The translations under genes and the position numbers were made by a program. A DNA stretch of 64,000 nucleotides, taken from assembly GCF_003173615.1 (NCBI RefSeq), contig NZ_QGNA01000006.1, positions 124,001-188,000 of the forward strand, written 5' to 3'. How positions within the stretch are numbered: position 1 is the stretch's first letter; each line of letters begins with the position of its first letter. Of this stretch, positions 53,254 to 61,804 are shown piece after piece. The notes under the pieces were generated by a model. The model had not been told where the DNA came from. It searched no databases and saw only the letters and a program-made list of their open reading frames with translations. Origin of the DNA: Falsiroseomonas bella. Its GTDB lineage: Bacteria; Pseudomonadota; Alphaproteobacteria; Acetobacterales; Acetobacteraceae.

Positions 53254-55118
53254 GCGTGCTGCACCGGGCGGCTTCCGCGCAGCTTCCCGTAGGCGCCCCC
53301 GAGGCCGCGCGGGAAGATCAGGACCAGCGCGATGATCGAGGCGCCGAGGAAGAAGCGCCAGTAGTCGGTCAGCGGCATGAAGACGTCCTTGATCGAGTGG
53401 AATGCCGCTGCGCCGATGACCGGACCCATGACAGTCTGGATGCCGCCGAGAAGAATCATCGCCAGGAAGTCCACCGAGGTCGGGATGCCGAGCAGTGTGG
53501 GGTCCATGGATCCCTTGGAGAATGCATAGAGCCCGCCCGCCAGCCCCGCCGCCGCGCCCGCCAGCGTGAAGCCCAGCCAGCGATGGGTGCGCACATCCAC
53601 GCCTATGGCGTCGGCCCGCACCTCGGAATCCCGCGCAGCGCGCAACGTCGCGCCGAAGGGTGCGTAGATGACGTGCCGCATCGCGGCGATGCCGGCGACC
53701 GCGCAGACCGCCACGACGTAGAAGTAGACTTGCCGCGAGGCAGCCCAGGGCGAGGGCCAGACGCCGACCACGCCATTGTCGCCGCCCGTGACCTCGACCC
53801 ATTGGAAACAGACGGCGTAGGCGATCTGGGCAAAGGCGAGGGTCAGCATTGCCAGGTAGATGCCGGAGAGGCGCACCACGAAGAAGCCGAACAGCGCGGC
53901 GAAGAATGCGCCTGCAAGCGGCGCGGCGACGAGCGCCGGCTCCATCGGCACGCCGAGCCTTGTCACCAGCAGGCCTGCCGCGTAGGCGCCGAGACCGAAA
54001 TAGGCGGCATGTCCGAAGCTGACGATGCCGCCATTCCCGACGAGGAAATTCAGCGAGAAGGCGGCAAGCGCCAGGACGAGCACCTCCGTCGCGACCTTCA
54101 GCGTATAGGCATCGGCGAACAAGGGCAGGACGAAGGCGGTCGCGACGGCAAGCATCGCGATCGTGCCCTCGACCACGCCGAAGCGACGCGGGTGCAGGAT
54201 CCCTTCCGGGAGCGCCGCGCGGCCGGCCGCGGGCTCGGGGCGGCCGAGCAGCCCCCAGGGCTTCACCACCAGCACCGCCGCCATCAGGACGAACACCAGC
54301 ACCAGTGTGATCTTGGGAAAGATCAGGACGCCGAAGGCCTGCAACTGTCCGATCAGCAGCGCAGCGAGGAACGCACCCGTGACGCTGCCCATTCCGCCGA
54401 TTACCGTGACGACGAAGACCTCCGTGATGATGGAAAGATCCATCTGCGCCGAGGCCGACACACGTGGGATCTGGAGCGCGCCACCAAGGCCTGCAAGAAA
54501 GGCTCCGAGGAACAGCGTCGCCGTGAAGAGGAGCGCCTGGTTCACGCCGAGCGCGCCGACCATCTCGCGGTCGCGCGTGGCGGCACGGATCAGGATGCCG
54601 AAGCGCGTGCGGTGCATCAGCAGCCAAAGCAGCCCGAGAACCGCCGGGCCGACGAAGATGAGGAACAGCTCATAGGCAGGGAAGCGCTGGTCCAGGATCT
54701 CCACGCCGTGCCGCAGCCCCGGTGCGCGCGGCCCGGTGATGTCCACCGGCCCCCAGATCCACAGCACCGCATCCTGTACCATCAGCACCACCCCGAAGGT
54801 GGCCAGAAGCTGGAAGAGCTCCGGCACCTTGTAGATCCGGCGCAGCAGCAGCAATTCCATCGCCACGCCGAGCAGGCCGACGGCAAGCGCGCTGAGCAGG
54901 ACGCCGGCGAAGAACAGCCAGGGCGAGCGGTCCAACTCCAGCAGCCATGGCACCACCGTGACGGCGATGTAGGCGCCCAGCATGTAGAAGGAGCCGTGCG
55001 CGAAGTTGACGATTCGGGTGACGCCAAAGACCAGCGTCAGCCCCGAGGCGATGACGAACAGCGAGGAGGCGCTGGCGAGACCCGACAGGGACTGGACCAG
55101 CAGGAAGCCCGGATCCAC
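53250..55118 (-). CDS. fused LivH-LivM branched-chain amino acid-type ABC permease
   Basis: A 622-residue protein in which LivH (about 1-295, with TRIVNFAHGSFYMLGAY and GGMGSVTGAFLAALLIG) is joined by a short charged linker to LivM (about 320-610, with GNGGIVSFGHAAYFGLGAYAAG and TLRAARDSEVRADAIGVD). Both halves are complete, each with about eight membrane segments, and there is no stop or frameshift between them. This one chain can supply both channel halves. It starts four bases after the binding-protein stop. Confidence 0.9.
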   Translation of the reverse strand: MDPGFLLVQSLSGLASASSLFVIASGLTLVFGVTRIVNFAHGSFYMLGAYIAVTVVPWLLELDRSPWLFFAGVLLSALAVGLLGVAMELLLLRRIYKVPELFQLLATFGVVLMVQDAVLWIWGPVDITGPRAPGLRHGVEILDQRFPAYELFLIFVGPAVLGLLWLLMHRTRFGILIRAATRDREMVGALGVNQALLFTATLFLGAFLAGLGGALQIPRVSASAQMDLSIITEVFVVTVIGGMGSVTGAFLAALLIGQLQAFGVLIFPKITLVLVFVLMAAVLVVKPWGLLGRPEPAAGRAALPEGILHPRRFGVVEGTIAMLAVATAFVLPLFADAYTLKVATEVLVLALAAFSLNFLVGNGGIVSFGHAAYFGLGAYAAGLLVTRLGVPMEPALVAAPLAGAFFAALFGFFVVRLSGIYLAMLTLAFAQIAYAVCFQWVEVTGGDNGVVGVWPSPWAASRQVYFYVVAVCAVAGIAAMRHVIYAPFGATLRAARDSEVRADAIGVDVRTHRWLGFTLAGAAAGLAGGLYAFSKGSMDPTLLGIPTSVDFLAMILLGGIQTVMGPVIGAAAFHSIKDVFMPLTDYWRFFLGASIIALVLIFPRGLGGAYGKLRGSRPVQHA

Positions 55119-55122
55119 CGGG

Positions 55123-56355
55123 CTAGGCGTTGGGACGCGCGGCGCGGACCTCCGCCTCGGGGAACATCACCTCGGCGCCGTCCACGTAGCGCACGTTGCG
55201 CATGGCACCGGTGCGACCGCGCAGCACGGTCTCGCCGACCCAGGTTCCCATCGTTCCCTGATGGTCGAGCCCACGCATCGTCACGGGGCCGGTGACGGTG
55301 TCGCTGCGGAGATCCCTCAGCGCCTCGACAAGCGCCTCGCTGTCGAGCGAGTTGGCCTTGTTGAGGAGGTTCGCCAGCACCTCCACCGTGACATAGCCGA
55401 GCAGGCTGCCCATGCGCGGCGTTTCATTGAAGCGCGCGCGGTAGGCCTCGACATAGGCGCGGTGCGCGGGAGCGTCCACCTGCTCCCAGGGATAGCCGGT
55501 GACGATCCACCCTTCGGGACATTCGTCGCCAAGCGGGATCATGTATTCGGGCTCACCCGACAGCAGGGAGAGCACCAGGCGTCGTTCGAACAGGCCGCGC
55601 GTGTTGCCCTCGCGGACGAAGGCGGTGAGGTCGGGGCCGAAGAGGACGTTGAAGATCGCGTCCGGCCGCGCCTGGCTCAGCGCGCCGACCGTTGCGCCCG
55701 CATCCACGCGGCCGAGCGCCGGATACTGCTCCACCACGATCTGGGCGCCGGGGATGGACTGCGTGATCAGCCGCTTGAAGTTCGCCGCCGCCGACTGGCC
55801 GTATTCATAGTTCGGCGCCACGATCCCCCAGCGTCGCGCGGTCTGGCCGCGCGCGGCTTCGGTCAGCATCCGGGTCTGCATGTAGGTGTTTGGCCGCAGG
55901 CGCCAGGTGTAGCGGTTGCCCTGTGCCATGGTGATGGCGTCGGAGAGCGGCTCGGTGGCAAAGAAGAGTCGCTTGCGCTGGTTGGCGAAGTCGGCGACGG
56001 CAAGGCCCACATTCGAGAGGAAGGTGCCGGCGATGAAGGCGACGTTCTCCCGCGTCAGCAGATCCTCGGCCACGCGCACCGCATCGCCTGGCGTCGCGCC
56101 GTCGTCGCGGAAGATGAATTCCAGCGGCCGGCCGCCCATGACGCCGCCGGCCCGGTTGATCGTGTCGGCCGCCAGCTGCATCGCATTGCGGTAGGGCACG
56201 GAAAAGGCGGCCATACGGCTGTACGAGTTCAACTCGCCGATGCGCACCGGTGCCCCCTGGGCGCGGGCGGGACGCAGCCCGACCAGGGCCGCCGCCGCCA
56301 CGCCGCCGCCAACCAACGCGCCGCGACGTGAAATCGCCTTCTCGCCCATCGCCAT
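55123..56355 (-). CDS. ABC transporter substrate-binding protein (LivK-like)
   Basis: A 410-residue family 5/6 periplasmic binding protein. The leader has AISRRGALVGGG, a twin-arginine form, and ends near ARAQG. Mature blocks IGELNSYSRMA, DTINRAGGVMGGRPLEFIFRDD and GPDLTAFVREG match LivK/AmiC-type proteins. It heads the operon with fused permease, livG and livF. ATG 56355 or the one two codons later could be used. The ligand is not defined by context. Confidence 0.88.
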   Translation of the reverse strand: MAMGEKAISRRGALVGGGVAAAALVGLRPARAQGAPVRIGELNSYSRMAAFSVPYRNAMQLAADTINRAGGVMGGRPLEFIFRDDGATPGDAVRVAEDLLTRENVAFIAGTFLSNVGLAVADFANQRKRLFFATEPLSDAITMAQGNRYTWRLRPNTYMQTRMLTEAARGQTARRWGIVAPNYEYGQSAAANFKRLITQSIPGAQIVVEQYPALGRVDAGATVGALSQARPDAIFNVLFGPDLTAFVREGNTRGLFERRLVLSLLSGEPEYMIPLGDECPEGWIVTGYPWEQVDAPAHRAYVEAYRARFNETPRMGSLLGYVTVEVLANLLNKANSLDSEALVEALRDLRSDTVTGPVTMRGLDHQGTMGTWVGETVLRGRTGAMRNVRYVDGAEVMFPEAEVRAARPNA

Positions 56356-56424
56356 GCCTCGGATCTTGGTTCTCTCAGGGTATCCTTGCCGCCGCCGGCC
56401 CGGTGGTCCAGTGCATTGCCGGAC

Positions 56425-57858
56425 TCACCCGGCTGCAAGACGGGTTTCTTCGATCTGGGCGATGGGATCGCGATAGGCAAGACAGTCCTGCCATAGGCGT
56501 GGGAGATCGGCCTCGAACAGTCCACGCATCACACCGCGGACCAGCCTCGGGACGGCATAGACCATCGCGTTGATCGAGGCCCCGGCCGGCCCGAAGGAGA
56601 GTGTGCTGGCGATCCCGAACAGGTGGATGTCTCGGATCCAGGGTGTCTGTCCCGGCTGCCGCTCCAGCAGCCCGTAGTCAGGTGCGAGATAGGGAAACTC
56701 GGCCAACCGCGCGTCGGCGTCCGCCGCGGCCGGCGCGTGTCGGTCGGCCCAGCGCGCGATGTTGCCCGCGAAGCCGGCCAGGGGCTCGACCGCGGCGAAT
56801 TCCATCCGGATACCGGTGCCGCAGATGAGGAAATCCGCGGTGAAGGGCCCCCGCGGCGTCTCCAGCAGGACTTTCCCTTCGGCGTCGGCACGAGCCCCGG
56901 TCCACGGCCTGCCGAGATGCATGCGAAAATTGGGGAAGCGGGCGGTGCGGTCCCAGGTGTCCTGCGGAAAGGCCTCGCGCAGGCCAAGCACATGCGACAT
57001 GAAGCGCCAGCGCCACTCGTCCGGCATCTCATGCAGGCATTGCAGGAAGCCCGAGAAGGTCAGCCACCGATAGGGTTGGACGAGCTGCGGTTCCGCGCGC
57101 CGGCAGAACAGGTGTACCTCGCGCGCGCCGTGTTCCAGTGCCGTTGCGGCGTTGTCGAAAGCGGAGGCTCCGGCGCCCAGCACCGCCACGACCTTGCCGC
57201 GCAGCGCGGCGAAGTCGATCTCGTCGGCGCTATGGGCGCGTCGCTCGGCCGGCAGCGCGGCGACGAAGTCGGGCATCCACCAGCGTCCGGCATCCTCCTG
57301 CCCTGTGGCGAGCACGACCTTCCGCGCAAGCATCGGTCCATCGCCCGTCGCGACACTCAGGCACGGCAGGCCGTCATCCGTCCGCGCCGGCGTGATCCGG
57401 CCTGCTTCGATCCCGTTCCGGACCGGCACGCCCGTTACCCGGCGGAACCAGAGGAGGTAGTCGTTCCAGAGTTCCCGCGGGATGAGCTTCAGCGCCTCCC
57501 AGGAGGCCACGCCGAACTGCGCCTCGTGCCACGCCTGGTAGGTTAGCGACGGCATGCCGAGGTCCGGGCCGCTCTGGTCTTTCCAGCTGCGCAGGTTCGG
57601 CATGCGGGCGTAGGTCTGCCAGGGGCCCTCGCGCCCCCGCTCGGCCCGGTCGATCACCAGGATGTTGCGGACCTTCTCCCGCAGCAGCCCGTGCGCGGCG
57701 ACCACGCCGCACTGGCCGCCCCCGATGACGAGCACATCCAGCACATGCCGTCCGCCGCTCGTCTTCGGTCGCAGCCATTCCATGCGCGGGTGCGCGACCA
57801 GAGCAAGGTCGCGTGCGACATCCGCCTCCAGTTCGGCGAGGGTCCTTGGCGCCGGCAA
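56425..57858 (-). CDS. FAD/NAD(P)-dependent flavoprotein oxidoreductase
   Basis: A 477-residue flavoprotein of the flavin-monooxygenase type. The FAD site is VLVIGGGQCGVVAAHGLL near 42-59 and a second dinucleotide fold is VVAVLGAGASAFDNAATAL near 222-240. A conserved ATGQ-type link precedes it. Such enzymes oxidise heteroatoms or small organics, or act as thioredoxin-type reductases. It is 69 bases upstream of the LivK-like gene in the same direction and could share its transcript. Confidence 0.82.
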   Translation of the reverse strand: MPAPRTLAELEADVARDLALVAHPRMEWLRPKTSGGRHVLDVLVIGGGQCGVVAAHGLLREKVRNILVIDRAERGREGPWQTYARMPNLRSWKDQSGPDLGMPSLTYQAWHEAQFGVASWEALKLIPRELWNDYLLWFRRVTGVPVRNGIEAGRITPARTDDGLPCLSVATGDGPMLARKVVLATGQEDAGRWWMPDFVAALPAERRAHSADEIDFAALRGKVVAVLGAGASAFDNAATALEHGAREVHLFCRRAEPQLVQPYRWLTFSGFLQCLHEMPDEWRWRFMSHVLGLREAFPQDTWDRTARFPNFRMHLGRPWTGARADAEGKVLLETPRGPFTADFLICGTGIRMEFAAVEPLAGFAGNIARWADRHAPAAADADARLAEFPYLAPDYGLLERQPGQTPWIRDIHLFGIASTLSFGPAGASINAMVYAVPRLVRGVMRGLFEADLPRLWQDCLAYRDPIAQIEETRLAAG

Positions 57859-57985
57859 GGGCAGGTTCTCCGTTCTTCTGGGAGAATATCTGCCTCAGGC
57901 CGGTCCGAATGGCGAGCATCACGCCGTCAGCGGAAATCCGGCAACCAGCACATCCGCGCTCCCCGTGGTGCCGGCCGAGCCCGGA

Positions 57986-58957
57986 TCAGTTCTGCGGGAT
58001 GTTCGCTTCCCGCACCACCTCGCGCCAGCGACCGAGATCGTTCGCGATCAACTGCGCCAGTTCGGCGCGGCTCGACGCGTCCACCGTGAACCCGACGCGT
58101 CCGAGCCGCTCCTGCACCTCCGGCGCACGCAGCGCAGCGACCATCACCTCGTTCAGGCGGTCCAGGACGGCGTCGGGGGTCGCTTTCGGCGCGACCACGG
58201 CTGTCCAGCTGCCGCTGACGATCTGTGGCAGGCCCTGTTCCGTCATGGTGGGCACATCGGGCAGTGTGGTCATCCTGCGCGGGCCCGCCACTGCGATGCC
58301 GCGGAGGGCGCCGGCCTGCACCTGCGGCCCGACTGTCGCGGCGTTCAGCATCGCGATCGGCGCCTGGTTCTGGATCACGGCCTGCATGGCGGCCGGCCCG
58401 CCCTGATACGGAACGGCGGTCGCCTCCGTGCCCGTGCGCAGCCGGAACAGCTCCATGCCGAGCTGCTCCGAGGACCCCACGCCGCTGGAGGCATAGTTCA
58501 CGCCCCCACGCTGCGCCTTCATCCAGGCCACCACCTCCGGCACCGTGCGCGCCGGCACGGAAGGATGGACCACGATCATGTTGGGCACGCTCATCACCAG
58601 GGTGATCGGCGCGAAGTCGCGCTCCGTTTCATACCCGGCGCTGCGCATCACCACCTCGTTGATGGTGAGCGTGCCGCTGGCGGCGACGAGCAGCGTGTGG
58701 CCGTCCGGTGCGGCCTGCGCGACATAGCGCGACCCGATCGCGCCAGTGGCGCCGGGGCGATTGTCCACGACCACGGGCTGGCCGAGCGTGGACTGGATGC
58801 CACTCTGGATCAGGCGCGCCGCGAGGTCAGTCGGCCCGCCGGGCGGGAAGGGCACCACCAGCGTCACGGGTCGGCTCGGCGCCCAGGCCTGCGCCCGTGC
58901 GACGGCGGGCAGCAGCAGCGGGGCGCTCAACAGCGCAAGGGCATGGCGACGGCGCAT
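57986..58957 (-). CDS. tripartite tricarboxylate transporter substrate-binding protein (Bug family)
   Basis: A 323-residue Bug protein. The leader MRRRHALALL ends near ARAQA. The mature part has RPVTLVVPFPPGGPTDLAARLI and VVDNRPGATGAIGS, the two signature loops. Bug proteins bind carboxylic acids such as citrate, terephthalate or nicotinate for TctAB-type carriers. No tctA or tctB is nearby, which is normal for this family. It starts at the ATG 58957 and diverges from the gene at 59061. Confidence 0.9.
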   Translation of the reverse strand: MRRRHALALLSAPLLLPAVARAQAWAPSRPVTLVVPFPPGGPTDLAARLIQSGIQSTLGQPVVVDNRPGATGAIGSRYVAQAAPDGHTLLVAASGTLTINEVVMRSAGYETERDFAPITLVMSVPNMIVVHPSVPARTVPEVVAWMKAQRGGVNYASSGVGSSEQLGMELFRLRTGTEATAVPYQGGPAAMQAVIQNQAPIAMLNAATVGPQVQAGALRGIAVAGPRRMTTLPDVPTMTEQGLPQIVSGSWTAVVAPKATPDAVLDRLNEVMVAALRAPEVQERLGRVGFTVDASSRAELAQLIANDLGRWREVVREANIPQN

Positions 58958-59060
58958 GGCGGTCTCCCCTGTGGTTATCGTTCGGCCCATTGAAGCACAT
59001 GCGTCGCCGACGGGAACCCCGCCATTGACCATGCCGCCAGGCTGCCGCCACGCTCGCGGG

Positions 59061-59801
59061 ATGACAGCCCCCAGCGCCGAGGAGGTGCGCGCCCGCCTTG
59101 CGGCGATCCGCGACACTCGCGGTTTCGTCCTGCCGCATCACGGCCTGATGGCCGCCGCGATGCCGGAGCTGCACCGGTGCTACGAAGCGATGTACCGCGC
59201 CCTGACGCTTGATGCACGGCACCTCGCGCCATTGGCGCGCGAGTCGGTCTGGCTCGCGATCCTCGCCGCCTGTGCCGAACCGGTGGGCACGCATCACCTG
59301 GCGAAGTTCCGCGCAGCCGGCGGCACGGATGCGCAGGCGATGGCGCTGTTCCGACTCGCGGCCTGGGCCGCCGGCGCCCCGCGCTACGCGGTCCTGGACG
59401 CGACCTGGAGCCAGCACTTCCCGGCGGCGCCGATCCGTGCGGCGTACCTGTCCGGCGCGCGCGCCCTGCTGGCCGATGGTGTCGTCGCGGAACCGCTGGC
59501 CCGCATCTGTCTCGCGGCGATCCACACCGCCTGCGACCAGCGTTGGGGCCTGGAGGCAGAGATCGAAGCGGCTCTCGCCGCGGGCGCCGGCGAGGCCGAG
59601 CTCGCCGAGGCGCTCTCGCTCACCATATGGCCGCGCGGCGTGAACCCCTTCGTCCGGGCGGCGGAGACCTGGCTCGACCTCATCCGCGCAGGCCGCGTGC
59701 CGGCCTCGGAGGCGTTCAGGGCCTGGGCGGATGAGCCCGACCAGGGTGCGTTTCGCCTGGCCGTCGCAGCTGACCGCGCTGATCGGCGGAATGGCGGCTG
59801 A
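59061..59801 (+). CDS. carboxymuconolactone decarboxylase (AhpD-like) family protein
   Basis: A 246-residue all-helical protein. ESVWLAILAACAEPVGTHHLAKF is the CMD/AhpD core, but the usual second cysteine (CxxC) is replaced so only one cysteine remains before the histidines. It may thus be a decarboxylase-like or structural member rather than a peroxide reductase. It is about twice the length of one domain and may hold a second, weaker copy (IHTACDQRWGLEAEIE). It starts just before the aminotransferase, with a three-base gap between. Confidence 0.72.
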   Translation: MTAPSAEEVRARLAAIRDTRGFVLPHHGLMAAAMPELHRCYEAMYRALTLDARHLAPLARESVWLAILAACAEPVGTHHLAKFRAAGGTDAQAMALFRLAAWAAGAPRYAVLDATWSQHFPAAPIRAAYLSGARALLADGVVAEPLARICLAAIHTACDQRWGLEAEIEAALAAGAGEAELAEALSLTIWPRGVNPFVRAAETWLDLIRAGRVPASEAFRAWADEPDQGAFRLAVAADRADRRNGG

Positions 59802-59804
59802 CAC

Positions 59805-60767
59805 ATGGCTGAGCCCCTGAACGTCCCGACCCATCTCACGCCGGAGAATGCGGATTTCTCGAAGGCGCTGGCCTTCCTGGACGGGGCCTTGGTGCCGCTG
59901 CATGAGGCGCGGGTGCCCGTACGCGATCTCGGCCTGATGTATGCCGACATGACCTACGACGTCGTCCACACCTGGCGGGGCGGCTTCTTCCGCCTCGAGG
60001 ATCACCTCGACCGATTCCTTTCCTCCTGCGCCGGGCTTCGTCTGGACCCGGGCCTGACACGCGACGGTCTGCGCCGCGTGCTGGCGGAGCTGGTACGCCG
60101 CAGCGGCCTGGCGGACACGCTGGTGTATTTCGCCTGCACCCGCGGCACGGCCGTGCCGGGCACGCGCGATCCGGCGAGGCATGTCGCGCACCGCTTCTTC
60201 GCCACCGTCACGCCGCTGATCCTGCGCGGCCAGCCGGCGGAAATGAACCGCGGCCTGCATGCGATGATCGCGCGCGGCATCCCGCGAATCGCGGCGGCAT
60301 CCGTGAACCCGGCCTGGAAGAACACGCATTGGGGCGATTTCCAGCGCGCGACCTTCCTCGCCAAGGATGCGGGCGCGGACATTCCCCTGCTGCTCGCGCC
60401 GGACGGGGCGCTGGCCGAGGCTCCGGGGTTCAATCTCGTGGCGCTGGTGGATGGCGGGCTCGTCGCGCCGGACGCCAATGTCCTGCCGGGCATCTCCTGC
60501 AGGACCATGTTCGAGATCGCTGCGGATCTCGGGATCCCCGCGCGTTACGGCAGGCTGGCGCCGGAGGACCTTGGGCGGGCGAGCGAGGCGTTCCTGACCG
60601 CCACCTCCTGCGGCCTGTTTCCGCTGACCCGGCTGGATGGCGCCCCGATCGGGGCCGGCGTGACGGGGCCGGTCACGACACGCTTGCTCAACACCTACTA
60701 CGACAGGAAGAATGCCGGTTGGCACATCACCGAGGTGGCGAGCATCCCGCCGCCCGAGATGGCCTGA
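59805..60767 (+). CDS. class IV aminotransferase (branched-chain aminotransferase/D-amino acid aminotransferase-like)
   Basis: A 320-residue PLP enzyme of fold type IV. Lys172 in NPAWKNTHWGDFQRA is the likely PLP lysine and Glu205 (EAPGFN) its usual partner; LPGISCRTMFEIA follows as in the family. The usual binding block is altered (WKNTHWGDFQ in place of the KttnRldn form), so the substrate may be unusual. It is three bases after the CMD-like gene and 11 bases before a solute-binding protein, and is likely in one transcript with both. Confidence 0.8.
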   Translation: MAEPLNVPTHLTPENADFSKALAFLDGALVPLHEARVPVRDLGLMYADMTYDVVHTWRGGFFRLEDHLDRFLSSCAGLRLDPGLTRDGLRRVLAELVRRSGLADTLVYFACTRGTAVPGTRDPARHVAHRFFATVTPLILRGQPAEMNRGLHAMIARGIPRIAAASVNPAWKNTHWGDFQRATFLAKDAGADIPLLLAPDGALAEAPGFNLVALVDGGLVAPDANVLPGISCRTMFEIAADLGIPARYGRLAPEDLGRASEAFLTATSCGLFPLTRLDGAPIGAGVTGPVTTRLLNTYYDRKNAGWHITEVASIPPPEMA

Positions 60768-60778
60768 GGGGGCACCCG

Positions 60779-61804
60779 ATGAAGCGTTTTCTCGTGCTGC
60801 TGGCCGTGCTGGCGCTGAGTGCCGCGCCCGCGATGGCGCAGCGGGAACTGACGATCGTCGCCGGCGGCGGGCGGCTGCAGGAGCATATGCGCAGCACGCT
60901 GTTCCAGGGTTTCACGCGACAGACCGGCATCCCCCTGCGTGATGCGTCCTACGACTACAATGTCGGTCCGATCCGGGCGATGGTGCAGGCCAACAACGTC
61001 ACCTGGGACGTGGTGATGGTGGAGGCGCCGGACCTGATCCGCGGCTGCGAGGACGGCATTTTCGAACGGATCGACTGGTCCGTGGTGAACCGCCAGAAAT
61101 TCCTGCCCGGCGGCACGACCACCTGCGGCGCGGGAGCCATAGGCTGGGGCGTCGCCGTGTTCCGCGACACCAATCGCAACCCGAACGGCCCCGCCACCTG
61201 GCAGGAGTTCTGGGACGTGCAGCGCTTTCCTGGGCGCCGCGCGCTGCGCCGCGGCGCCCGCATGACGCTCGAGATGGCGCTGATGGGCGACGGCGTGCCG
61301 GCGGCGGAGGTCTATCGCGTGCTCGGCACGTCGGAGGGCCAGCGGCGCGCCTTTGCCGCGCTCGACCGGATCCGGCCCAGCCTGCAATTCTGGACCGGCG
61401 GCCAGCAGCCGCTTGAGCTGGTCAACGCCGGCGAGGTCGCCTACGCGGCCGGATACACGGGCCGTGTCGCGACGGCGATCGGCAACGGCGCGAAGCTCGA
61501 CCTGAACTGGGACACGCTGCTCTTCGCCTATGACTACTGGGCGGTGGTGCGCGGCACGCAGCACCGCGCCGCGGCGATGCGCCTGGTGGACTTCATCACC
61601 GATCCCGAGCCGCTGCGCGCCCTGGCGCAACTCTGGCCGATCAATCCGGTCACGGCTGCGGTGGCCAATGATGCCGCGATCCGCGAGCGCTATCCGCTCA
61701 TGCTGAGCCGCCACCAGGATCGCGGATTGCAGATCGACACCGAGTTCTGGCTGGACCAGGGCCCGGATCTCGAGCAGCGCTTCGCCGCCTGGCTCAACCG
61801 CTGA
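60779..61804 (+). CDS. ABC transporter substrate-binding protein (PotD/spermidine-type)
   Basis: A 341-residue exported binding protein. The leader is MKRFLVLLAVLALSAAPAMA, a Sec type. The mature part has VTWDVVMVEAPDLIRGCEDGIFERIDW and GWGVAVFRDTNRN, as in the PotD/polyamine-putrescine-binding group. It is followed at once by two permease genes. No ATPase gene is in the window. Confidence 0.85.
   Translation: MKRFLVLLAVLALSAAPAMAQRELTIVAGGGRLQEHMRSTLFQGFTRQTGIPLRDASYDYNVGPIRAMVQANNVTWDVVMVEAPDLIRGCEDGIFERIDWSVVNRQKFLPGGTTTCGAGAIGWGVAVFRDTNRNPNGPATWQEFWDVQRFPGRRALRRGARMTLEMALMGDGVPAAEVYRVLGTSEGQRRAFAALDRIRPSLQFWTGGQQPLELVNAGEVAYAAGYTGRVATAIGNGAKLDLNWDTLLFAYDYWAVVRGTQHRAAAMRLVDFITDPEPLRALAQLWPINPVTAAVANDAAIRERYPLMLSRHQDRGLQIDTEFWLDQGPDLEQRFAAWLNR

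Noticed and set aside
53256-55295. Long open frame (679 codons) on the plus strand over the fused Liv permease
   Set aside because: Antisense to a membrane protein with clear motifs; the translated product is charged and lacks any domain.
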